Source: Hibiscus mutabilis (taxonomy: Eukaryota; Streptophyta; Magnoliopsida; Malvales; Malvaceae). Taken from it: a stretch of DNA of 64,000 nucleotides. The translations under genes were made by a program, and so were the position numbers. Positions 1 through 9,693 of the stretch are shown here, in pieces. The notes beneath the pieces are model-generated. The model saw nothing but the letters and a program-made list of their open reading frames with translations, had not been told where the DNA came from and did no database searches. The stretch lies in assembly GCA_019671005.1 (NCBI GenBank), contig CM033721.1, positions 57,598,284 through 57,662,283 of the forward strand. The letters run 5' to 3'. Each line of letters begins with the position of its first letter. Within the stretch, counting starts at the first letter, position 1.

Positions 1-188
1 ATTTAAATATTAGGAGGGATAATGTCATTAATATTACACGAAAATATTCAAAGTCGCCTCATAGCGGTGGCGACTTCACAGGTTATTGTAGAATTTGTCA
101 TAGATTCCCAAATATTTCCCAACATCCCCTATTCCCTTAAAATTAATTTTTAAGTGCAATAAACCTCTAAACTTGCCATGATTATACA

Positions 189-531
189 ATGCACTGGCGG
201 TTGAAACTTTCCATTCCAACGAGTACCCTAATTTTAAGGGTTATAGATCTAGCTTAGGGTTAATAATTTAGGATTTTAGGTTTATGTGCTTAGAATTTAG
301 GGATTATAATTTGAATTTAGGCTTTAGGGTTAGAATCTATGCTTTATAGGTTAAAACCTAAATCCTTAACATATTACCCTAAAACCTAAATCCTAACCTT
401 TAAAGCTTAAATTCTAATCACAATCCTTAATTTCTAAACTCATAAACCTAAACCCATAAACCCTAAACAAAATCTCTAACACCTAAAATTAGGACGCTTG
501 TGGAAACAGAAAGTTTTTACCGCCAGTGCAT
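189..531. repeat. Fold-back (MITE-like) element with degenerate CCCTAAA interior
   Basis: The ends carry the inverted 12-mer ATGCACTGGCGG (189-200) and its complement (520-531). The inverted similarity continues imperfectly for about 45 bases on each side. The interior is a run of degenerate TTTAGGGTT on the left that turns into CCCTAAA on the right, so the whole unit can fold on itself. No ORF is present. It looks like a non-autonomous DNA transposon; the superfamily is not clear. Confidence 0.7.
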
Positions 532-552
532 GATATATGAATTATTATCCCA

Positions 553-795
553 TACACAGGCGGTGAGATTTTTTTATTTCTACTAGCACCTTAATTTTAG
601 GTTTAGGGTTTTAGTGTAGGGTTTAGAATTTAGAATTTATTGTTAGAATTTAAGTTTAGGGTTTATGTTTTGGGGTATATGGTTAGGGATTTAGGTTTTA
701 ACCTATAAACCCTAAAATTCAACCCTAAACCCAAAATTCTATCAACAACCCCTAAATTCAAAAATATTACACCTAAACTCTTAAAGCCTAAACCT
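553..795. repeat. Partial copy of the same fold-back family
   Basis: The left end, CACAGGCGGTGAG followed by a TTAATTTTAGG block, resembles the left arm of the element at 189-531. The right terminal repeat is not present; the copy ends at a trinucleotide microsatellite. Degenerate CCCTAAA/TTTAGGG words fill the interior. Confidence 0.5.
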
Positions 796-796
796 T

Positions 797-886
797 ATAC
801 TACTACTACTACTACTGTTGCTGCTGCAGCTACTGCTGTTGTTGCTCATACTACTGCTACTGCTGCTACTACTACTACTGCTACTG
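797..886. repeat. Trinucleotide microsatellite (ACT/GCT)n
   Basis: About 90 bases of mixed ACT, GCT and GTT triplets lie between the partial fold-back copy and the next intergenic block. It is a simple-sequence repeat and lies in no gene that I can recognise. Confidence 0.9.
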
Positions 887-2411
887 TAATGCCCCAAAAT
901 TTACTATGTTGATTAAGGGTCATTTAGTACTAAGATAATAGCTTAAAAGCTAACTTAGTGACTAAAATGACAAAAATGCGAAAGTTGGGATTTCTTTAAT
1001 TATGGGTTTTGGAAAGGAAATTTCTAAAGTTTAAAGGTCTCATGTGATAGATTGTGAATTGAATAAGGTATTCTTAAAGTTTGGTTGAATTAAAAGGAAA
1101 ATTGGAATGGGAATTGAAGTTTAAAGAGATAGTGACCAAAATGTAAATTTTGGAAATTTTATGGCTAAAGTATAAACTTTGGAAACGTTTGGGGACTAAA
1201 GTTGTAATTTCCCAAAAGTTAAGGGTTTTTATTTCATAAATAAAAGGATAACCTAAGGGTGTGAATCGAATGCGGAATTATTGGTTCGATCTAATATTTC
1301 AATTATTGGGAAAATCGCAGTTAAAGTTTAAGTGGAATTCGGATACCCGGATCGAACTGGAAAATTATGAAATTTTTCCATATGATAGAGAAAGGTTATA
1401 AAAGTCATTTCCAGGTGTTGGAAATATTTTTAGTTTGATTCAAGATGAATCCTACAGTTTATTTCTGAGTAAAGGATTATTTATCGGTATATTGGATCGA
1501 ATGGAAATTTTTGAGACTGATTCAAAAGACATGGAAAAATTCATAAAATATTATTTTATGAATATTTTATTGTATTTGGTTGGATTCCAACTAGATTTAG
1601 TTGAATTTTTACAAGAATGGCAAACTAGTAAATAAGAACTAGTTGGAGGATAAATTGGTCATTTGGCCCCAATGGCATTTTTGAAAATATTTAAAAAGTT
1701 ATAAGGGCAATTTTGGGAAAGATAAAATGTAAGGTTAAATATTGGCCCTTGATTGATGATAAAATCAATCTCAACCATTGGATAAAAAGGCCAAAATTGT
1801 AATTTCACTGTTAAATAAATTTAATATTCATTTAATAGATATATGTGTAAAATAATGGTGAAAAGATGAACATTCTTTCCCAGCCAAAAACGTGAGGGCT
1901 AGGGAAAAAAAGAGAAGAAAAATTTTCAAGCTCGATTCAAGCCCCGAAACTCGATTTTCAGGTAATCTCTTCAACTACAAAGTTATTCTACTCTTCAAGC
2001 TCTATCTTTTGATATCAATAATTCATGGAATCCATGCTTGATTGATGAGAATTTACATGAGAAAGAAATTAGGGTTTATGGATCAAATTGGGGCTTTTGA
2101 GATTTTATGATTTCATGATTGAATTCAAGTTGAAATCAAGCTAGTATGATGTTAAAAATCATGATATTGAGTTGAGATTTAAGTTTTACATGTTTTGATT
2201 ATTATGAAGATGATAGGGCTTCTGGATTCAAGTTTAATTTAGGGACCGTTGGATGATGGTAATAAATGGCTAAAATTATTTCTTTATTTTTTTCTAAGTG
2301 ATAATCCTCTCTCTCTGGGTTTTGAGAGCAGACCCAAATTCATCTATTATTTCATTTGGGTCCAAAAGAATAATAGTTCTTTTAAGGTATCCCAATAATA
2401 GTAGTTAGGAT
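887..2411. other. AT-rich intergenic DNA, no gene recognised
   Basis: The stretch begins TGTAATGCCCCAAAA, which could be a degenerate LTR start, but I find no matching end, no target duplication and no coding sequence. A 66-codon open frame near 1435 has no recognisable features. A short inverted repeat (GACCCAAAT / ATTTGGGTC) occurs near 2332-2364. Confidence 0.5.
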
Positions 2412-2526
2412 TAGGGATGGCAATAGATCAGACTCAGATTTTTTTCGGATTCAATTTTTTTCTAATTAGATTTTTTTTCATATCAGATCGGATTTGAATT
2501 GAATTCAGATTCAATTGCCATTCCTA
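2412..2526. mobile_element. Small hAT-like MITE
   Basis: The 115-bp unit is bounded by TAGGGATGGCAAT (2412-2424) and its imperfect complement ATTGCCATTCCTA (2514-2526). Termini of the TAGGGATGGCAA type are common in plant hAT elements. The interior is AT-rich with purine/pyrimidine blocks. I see no clear 8-bp target duplication, so the hAT assignment rests on the termini only. Confidence 0.6.
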
Positions 2527-4020
2527 GTGTTGCCCGAGTCTGAAGGGTAGATTCGCGAATTTTAACATCTTTAGGGTATATTGTGCTTCGGCCCTCTGAT
2601 ATTTTTATTTTAGTGAAAATCAATCCATAATTCCGTGTATTTAATTTTTTGTGATTTTAATTTGTCATTTAATTTTGTATTTATTCATTTCATCCATGGT
2701 TTGTGGTGACTACATTTAAATTTTTGTGCTTATCATTTATGATTTTAATTTGCTTCCTATTTTGATCCCAACAAGTGTTCTAGTGGGAAAACGGATGATG
2801 TTTATCCGAGGAGACATGTATTATTTACTATTTTATTCACTAATTCCTTAATTTTCGGTAATTAGGATAGACATGAACTTTATATATTCACTAATTTCAC
2901 GTCAATTTCTTTTAATGTATTTAGATTAACTTCTTTACTTTATATATATTGTCTTGATTTTAGAGTTAATTGCACTACATGTTCTCAAACTATGACCTTT
3001 ATTTTGAATTGGTCCTTAAACTTTTAAATATTGTAAGTTTATCATCAAATTATAGCTCTCATTCTAAATTATTATCCAAACTCTTAAATGTTTCATTTTC
3101 ATCACCAAACTAGGACACTCATTTTAAATTGGTCCTTAAAATTTTTAAAATTCTAATTTCATCATCAAATTATCGTTTATACCATATCATATTATTACAT
3201 AATATGATTAGCACATGAAGCCGCTAGTACAAAATTTTGACCTTTGAACTCTAAAAATTATCACTCGATTGAAAAGGTTACAACTTAAGTCCGTTGTCGA
3301 CGACCTTTGAACTCTAAAAAATTTGCTTCACTCCTTTTTTTTTCATTCATAGATGATTAGCACATGAAGCAGCTAGTATGCATTCGATGTTATATTAACT
3401 CTTTCATGACAAACAACTTTTTGTTATTTGCTACATCAACCAAGGCCGTTCCTGGGCCTGGACGGAATTAGCACATGTCCAAGGCCCATTATTTTAATAT
3501 ATGGTTTTATGGTTTAATTTTTCAATATTTGTTTTGTTAGTACGGTCTGTTTTTTTAATATTTTTTATTATGGATTCAATTTTTTTAATATATATTATTA
3601 GAGGTCTAATTTTTTAATATTTATTATTTAAATATTTTAAAATTTAATTTTTTTAATACTCGTTATTAGAGAAATACTTTTAAAATTTATGTTTTTTAAC
3701 GCTTATTATTAGTAACATAATATTTGGATTTGTCTTCGAGTCATACAAATCTCACGAACTTCCTGAACGTCAACAATTTTGTTGTTGTTAGTGGCTTACA
3801 GAAAATTGTGGAGCTTATCGCAGGCTATAATTGATGTTTATGCCCTTTTAGGGAGACGCTCTTTGTAAAATAACCTTAAACATTTTTTTTTAAATGGAAT
3901 ATATTCACGTTCACGAGGTCTTAAATAAGTGAATTAGAAATTTTGAGTCCTGATTCTATCTAAAGTTCAAGTGTCAAATTAAAATTGGTTTATTATACAA
4001 GTAAATGCTTGAACTATACC
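2527..4020. other. Intergenic AT-rich DNA with a degenerate tandem repeat
   Basis: No gene is visible. Between about 2960 and 3190 there are three diverged copies of a unit of roughly 65 bases containing the words TTTTAAATTGGTCCTTAAA and CATCACCAAA. The rest is unassigned AT-rich sequence. Confidence 0.5.
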
Positions 4021-4023
4021 CTT

Positions 4024-4790
4024 TTTTGAATAAAGTGCCTAAAGTATTTTAGATCTAGTAGGTGCGTAATGTTTTATTATGTTATTATGTTAAGATTTTT
4101 TTCATTACGACCGTTAATTTTTTCGTTATTTAGTAATAAATTGACACGCGACTTGTTTTTATAATTTTATTTAATTTTTAATTTAAAAATAAGAAAAAAT
4201 TGTAACTTTATAAAAAAAACTTAAAAAATCTTTATTTTTTTCTAAAAAATCTTAAACCATAACCCTAAATCCTAAAACCCCTAAATTCTTCTCATTCGAC
4301 CGTCGGTTCAACTACCACCAGCCATCACTTCCTTTATCGACCTTCCATAGTCGATAATCCCAACATTACATCGTCGAAAATCGATGAACAAGTGACAAAG
4401 CGAACCACAAATGTCAAACATTAAATTTTCAATCGAACGACGAACAATGGATGACAAATGGAAAACAAAAAATTGGGCCTTGTGACTCATGCGACAAGAT
4501 AGGAGACCCACTTTGACAACAACGGTGTGGTGTTCAATGTCGATAGATGAGAGATTTAGGTTGTTTCGAAAAATATTAAAGTTTTTGGGTTTTTTTAAAA
4601 AGAAGTTATTAATTTTTTAACAAAAAAAATAAAATAAGTAAGATGCCACGTGTCACGTTTTAATTGGATGATAGAGTTTTTTAATAGATGTTGACAAAAA
4701 AACCTTAAAATAATTACGAAATAAAATGTTAGGCACCTACTTTGGCTGAAAAATATTTTAAGCACATATATATATATATATAAAAAGCAG
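4024..4790. repeat. Long fold-back element, arms of about 140 bp
   Basis: The left arm (about 4030-4165, containing AAGTGCCTAAAGTA, then TAGGTGCGTAATGTTTTATT, then GACACGCGAC) matches, in inverse, the right arm (about 4640-4775). The arms are diverged. The middle carries CCCTAAATCC words and no convincing gene. It could be a MITE or a Mutator-type foldback; an (AT)n tract follows the right arm. Confidence 0.55.
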
Positions 4791-5038
4791 GACATTTATT
4801 TAACTATTAAGCCATTAAAATTTAACCCCTTTAACTAACATAATACGTTATCAAACTAACGACCTTTTAATGTTTAATGACCAAAATATTATAAATCGAT
4901 AACGTAACTTACTATAATATTACATTTTTTAAATATAGTGATAAGTGACCAACGCTGTAGTTTACCATGTATTAATCTTCGAATTAACGAGGGCCATTGG
5001 ATTTATAGTCTTCAGCCGATTTGATGAATCCAATAAAA

Positions 5039-5045
5039 GGCGGGA
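5039..5045 (-). promoter_or_regulatory. Candidate E2F site (distal)
   Basis: GGCGGGA, the complement of a TCCCGCC core, lies about 160 bases upstream of the CDC6 start codon. Plant CDC6 genes are known E2F/DP targets in late G1, so a site here fits. It lies 20 bases from a better match. Confidence 0.5.
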
Positions 5046-5065
5046 GAGGAAAATGATACGTTATG

Positions 5066-5073
5066 TTTCCCGC
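5066..5073 (+). promoter_or_regulatory. E2F site (TTTCCCGC) in the CDC6 promoter
   Basis: TTTCCCGC is an exact match to the plant E2F consensus TTTSSCGC. It sits 128 bases upstream of the inferred start codon, which is where G1/S genes usually carry it. The promoter therefore looks conserved even though the gene body is damaged. Confidence 0.65.
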
Positions 5074-5201
5074 GAGAAGAAACATTTCCCCGCTCCTCAT
5101 CTTCCTTGAATAAATGCCTCCAATATTTCCCCAGTCCTCAATCGAATCGAGTCCCATTCATTCTTGTTCCAGTTTGTCTGAATCGGTGAAAAAGTTTAAC
5201 A

Positions 5202-7343
5202 ATGCCTGCAATTGTAGATCGCAATTCTTCTCCCTTCAAGGGCATTTTGGCCGCCAAGAACTGCGAGGTGGCTGGGTCCAACGGCTGTTGTACTCCTCAG
5301 AAACGAAGGTTACGATCCGACACGGCTGCGGCCAAAGATAGTCCGGTTTCAACGCCGGTGAAACTCAAATCGCCTCGCCGTCGCCTAATTTCAAGTCCAA
5401 GCAGCCCTGCAAATGGGAGCAATTACTTTCAATGTCTAGTTCTTTTTTTAAACTGTATGGTTGTTTTTGTTTGAATTGATTTTATAATCTATTGTAATGT
5501 TTGGGGGTAAGCAGAATGAAATTAATATGAGACTTGTTTCATTTGTTGACAAATTAAAAGGAAAAAAAAGTCATCGTCCTTTTTAGTGTTTGATTAAATT
5601 CATGTTATGCAAAAACACTGGATGAAGTTTAAAAGGTTTCTTAATTGTATATATTTACAGAAAATTAAGGAATATCTGAGCGGAAAACCAATGAAGAGAT
5701 GCTGGAATCCGAGAGGTAATTTTGTAGCCAGTTTTCCCTGAATGCGCCTTTTAATTTTGAGCGATCAATGATAACATGAATTGGTTTTTGTTTACTTTGT
5801 TTAAGGATGTTGAACAAATGAGGGCTGTGAAGGAGGCTCTACATGTTTCAACTGCTCCGCCAACTGTTGTGTGCCGAGAAGATGAGCAAAAAAGGGTTTT
5901 GGATTTTTGCAAGACTTGCGTCGAACAAGAGAAAGCTGGGAGCTTGTATGTATGTGGATTTCCTGGGACTGGGAAATCGTTATCCATGGAGAAAGTAAAA
6001 CAACAAGTTATTGATTGGGCAACAGCGGTATGTTCATTGTTTATAACCTTTTAACTTGAAACCTTATTGAACTGAGTTATCATTTTCAATTATTCCCTCT
6101 TTTGTAACATGAAGGTTTGCAGCCACCTGACATGTTAGCAATGAATTGCACTTCTTTAGCAAAGACATCTGTGATTTTTAGTAAGGTATTGTTATTGAGG
6201 CTTTAACAACATTTACAACTTTGTATTTTGGATTGTTTTGGCTGATTTTTGTCTTGGCATGCACCAATTGAAGAAGAAAACTACAGGATCAAAATCACCT
6301 TTACAGCATTTACTGACACTGTATTCTTACAAGCAAGCGTCATTGGGCTCAAAGATGATGTGAGAAATTTGGCCTCAACTACCTTGAAGCTTTTATTCCC
6401 CTCTCCCTAGGCCTTAACAAAACCATGAATTTTTGCAGGCTAATAATTGCTGATGAGTTGGATTATTTAATTACAAGGGATAGGACAGTACTTCATGATC
6501 TTTTCATGCTTACAACTTTTCCGTTTTCAAGATGTATATTGATAGGTATCATTCATTCCAATTACGCATTATGAATATGCATTCATTCATGAATGTTATC
6601 CTCTCTTTTTATTTTTGCAGGAATAGCAAATTCCATTGATCTAGCTGATAGGTTTCTTCCAAGACTTCGGTCATTGAACTGTGAGCTCCTTTTTTCATTA
6701 CTTTCTAGGCGCTTTACTTGCTAGTCTTGAACTTTTCACTGTTAGTCTTGCAATGATGCAATATGGATGTTTTTATTAAACTACCACTTCTAAATGTCAG
6801 GTAAACCTATGGTTGTAACCTTCCGTGCTTACTCTAAAGATCAAATCCTTTCAATACTTCAGGAGAGGCTCTCGGTAAGTACTACATTCCACTTTCATTC
6901 ATGGTTCTGAATTACTTTGAATTTTGATTTGCGTGGCAAATTCAATGTTATTGAGTTTTATTGGCTTTCCACCCTATAGAACTTTGTGCCAGAGTGAGTT
7001 ATATGGCTTCTTTTGTAAACCTCTTCCCACCTTTAATTAATCTACTTTCAACAGATGCTAATTACTTGAAATTAACAGAAAGTTGCAGCTGCATCCGGGG
7101 ATATGCGGAAAGCTCTTTCTGTTTGTAGGTTAGTGTTTCATTGCAACTAAATATTGTTTCAAGCAAGACATTTCATTATAATTAATATTCCTGAAACATT
7201 GTTGGTGTCTTAAAACTTTTATATAATCTTCAGAACCTAATGTATTCATGGTAAAATTCTTCGGTTGTTCAGGAGTGCGCTGGAAATTCTTGAGGCAGAA
7301 GAAAGGGAATCTGCAAGTGGTGTCAGTTTGACATCAGTAGAGG
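5202..7343 (+). pseudogene. CDC6: CDC6 origin-licensing ATPase, truncated and lesioned
   Basis: CDC6 is the AAA+ ATPase that works with ORC to load MCM helicase at replication origins in the nucleus. Exons read on + : 5202-about 5438, about 5657-5711, 5806-6027, 6123-6185, about 6274-6359, 6439-6545, 6621-6680, 6801-6874, 7079-7128, 7273-7343. Visible are an N-terminal Ser-Pro/basic region (CDK-site type), Walker A GFPGTGKS (5961-5984), Walker B LIIADELDYL, sensor-1 around IANSIDLADRFLPRL and the sensor-2 segment GDMRKAL. Three lesions: exon 2 to exon 3 joins one base out of frame (the acceptor context looks altered); the short exon between ERLS and KVAAASGDMRKAL is reduced to an unusable remnant near 6980; all exons after the SALEILEAEE block, encoding the winged-helix domain, are absent. 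Family certain; pseudogene status probable. Confidence 0.85.
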
Positions 7344-8119
7344 GTGAGTTCATCAGTAATTAAATTTTACATTTTCTTTTAATCTAATCGTAATTCTAAA
7401 AAATTGACATTTTTACAACAAAATAAAGGCAGAAATTAGAGATTTCCGTATAAAATTAATTTTATACAAACGTGCATATTTATATTATAAAATTAATTTT
7501 TAAATTTTTAACCCTAAATCTTAATCTTTATATATTAAATTTTAAACACTAACCTTAAATTCTAAATTTTAATCTAAAATTTTAATTCCTAAAATTAAAA
7601 AACAAATGTAAATTAAAATTGACATGGGCTGTCTATCAAAAAAATTCTTAAAAAAAGCACCACGTCATATCCGGATAGTTTACCAAATATATATTTATGT
7701 GTTTCCATCTTGATGGTTTTTAAAAGGCTTAACTATAGAATAATTGTACAAATTATATTTTTTATTATAGGTGTTTAAAGTATTTTTTAGTTAAAATAAT
7801 TTTTTAAATTTTTTTTTTACTAAAATAGATATTTAAAATTTTTTTTTGATTAAAATAGATGTTAAAATATCTATTTTAACAAAAATAAAATTTTAAACAT
7901 TTATTATAAAATATATATAATTTAAACACTTATTATGTAACTAAATCCTTTTAAAAGCTAAAAGCCTAAAATAATTGTACTCTATTTAATTTTTTTCGCT
8001 GAAATTTACACCATCTTTATCTATAAATTTTGTACATTTTCTTGCTACAATACCTTTTTTTTTTTCTAACAGCTAACACTATTATTGCCACGTGACGTGA
8101 GTTGGGAATCCTGGACAAT
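7344..8119. other. AT-rich intergenic DNA replacing the CDC6 3' end, with a fold-back
   Basis: No CDC6 exons follow the last donor site. About 7730-7950 is an inverted repeat centred near 7860, with arms rich in TTAAAATAGAT and AAACACTTATTAT, resembling an AT-rich MITE. A second degenerate CCCTAAA-containing block lies at 7440-7620. These insertions are a plausible cause of the gene's truncation. Confidence 0.5.
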
Positions 8120-8245
8120 ATTTCAATATCGTTTACGCAAAAGCATCTTTATCTGTTCCTTATGGCATCCTAATCATCTTCTTTATTTCAATATCGTTTA
8201 CGCAAAAGCATCTTTATCTGTTCCTTATGGCATCCTAATCTTCTT
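8120..8245. repeat. Two-copy tandem duplication, 65-bp period
   Basis: A block that starts ATTTCAATATCGTTTACGC at 8120 is repeated almost perfectly from 8185. It lies upstream of the quinone oxidoreductase gene, in what is probably its promoter or 5' untranslated region. A possible 5'-UTR donor (AAG/GTAAAG) follows near 8271. Confidence 0.85.
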
Positions 8246-8707
8246 TCTTTCTTCCTTCAACAAAAACTAAGGTAAAGTGCTCTCAACTCCTTCCTTTTTT
8301 AGTTCTTGCTTTTCTGTTCTAATCCTTGATTACTTTGCTGTGTTCTGTCTGACTTCCTGTTGCTAATTTGGAGATGGGTTAGTTTATTATTATCGATTAT
8401 AGTTTAGGAGACAAAATACATATTTGTTTCATATTTACTTGTTAATCTATGTTTGTGTGTTTTGCCTGATTACCCTCGAGTTGTTTCTCCCATAAAAATG
8501 CTTTTCTGGTTTGAACTTTGATTGTGGATAAACAAAGTTTTACCAGCTCCAAGTAATCTGTAATAATCTCAAGTCTTGATGATAATTTTCAATTCATGAT
8601 GTTAAGGATTTTCACAGCTTTTAACGGCGAATCATTTAGTTTTCTTCAAATCCCTTGGAGTGATTGAAACATCCAGTTCGCCACAAACATTCATCACAGT
8701 TAAAGCT

Positions 8708-9668
8708 ATGGCAACAACCAAGTTGTATGTAGTGTGAGTGGCCTCAACCCATTTGCTGTACTTTTCTCCTATGTGTTGCCTATGTCCTTGAATTATGTAA
8801 TCTTGGATAGGTATTACTCGTTATACTGTCATGTCGAGATCATGGCAAGGGAAGTGCAAAGGGGAGCTAATTCGGTTCAAGGTGTTGAGGCTACAATTTG
8901 GCAGGTAATTAGTACCGGAAGAGAAGTAGGATGCCTTGAATAAAAATGTCCTTTTGGTCTTGTTAAGTTAGGCTATTGTTTGGATTAGACAGGTACCCGA
9001 GACTCTATCCGATATAATACTGCAAAAGATGAAGGCACCGGCTAAAGCAGCTGATGTACCGGAGATTAGGCCAGAACAGCTTTTGGATGCAGATGGTTTT
9101 CTCTTTGGATTTCCTTCTCGTTTCGGTGTGATGGCAGCTCAGTTCAAGGCCTTCTTTGATGCTACTAGTGAGCTGTGGAAACGCCAAGCACTTGCCGGCA
9201 AGCCTGCCGGTATCTTCTGGAGTACTGGTTTCCATGGGGGAGGTCAAGAGCTCACTGCGTAAGTTCCTCGCGCAATTTTGATATTCCCAGAGCTATATCA
9301 GTTTGTATATGTATACGGAAAGACTTGTACGAAGATCTATTAGTTTTTTCCAGCAAAATAACCATTTCAAAGGAGCAGAAGATGAGTGTTTAATGTTTGT
9401 TATTTTCTCCTTGTACCTGATTTGCAGGTTAACTGCTATAACACAGTTAGCACATCATGGTATGCTATTTGTGCCTTGTGGATACACTTTTGGAAGTGGC
9501 ATGTTTGAGATGGATGAGGTAAAGGGTGGATCCGCTTATGGTGCTGGCACTTACGCAGCCGATGGATCCCGTGAACCCACCGAGCTAGAGCTCCAACAGG
9601 CCTTTCACCAAGGTAAATATGTTGCGGAGATAACCAAGAAACTCAAGAATGAGCCCCTCTCACCGTAA
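8708..9668 (+). CDS. FQR1: NAD(P)H:quinone oxidoreductase, WrbA/FQR1 family
   Basis: This FMN flavoprotein carries out two-electron reduction of quinones with NAD(P)H; plant members are auxin-inducible, membrane-associated antioxidant enzymes. Four exons splice cleanly: 8708-8733, 8811-8904, 8993-9258 and 9428-9668, all GT..AG, giving 208 aa with no stops, close to the usual 203-205. Visible are the N-terminal FMN loop YYSLYCHVE (residues about 10-18), GFPSRFG, MAAQFKAF, GKPAGIF, the GGGQE segment, and the family C-terminus ELELQQAFHQGKYVA. In the FMN loop the family's Gly (YSMYGH) is Cys here, and the usual SQGGGQE reads FHGGGQE. A Tat retrotransposon begins 25 bases after the stop, so the native 3' UTR is cut. 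FQR1-like is secure; exact paralogue unknown. Confidence 0.9.
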
Positions 9669-9693
9669 AACACAGCTTCAAGCAGTTACAAGT

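Noticed and set aside
240..800. Interstitial telomere array
   Set aside because: TTTAGGG/CCCTAAA words are degenerate, change strand in the middle and are bounded by inverted ends; a true telomere tract would be regular and in one direction.
1435..1635. 66-codon open frame as a gene
   Set aside because: No motif, AT-rich composition like its surroundings, no splice or promoter context.
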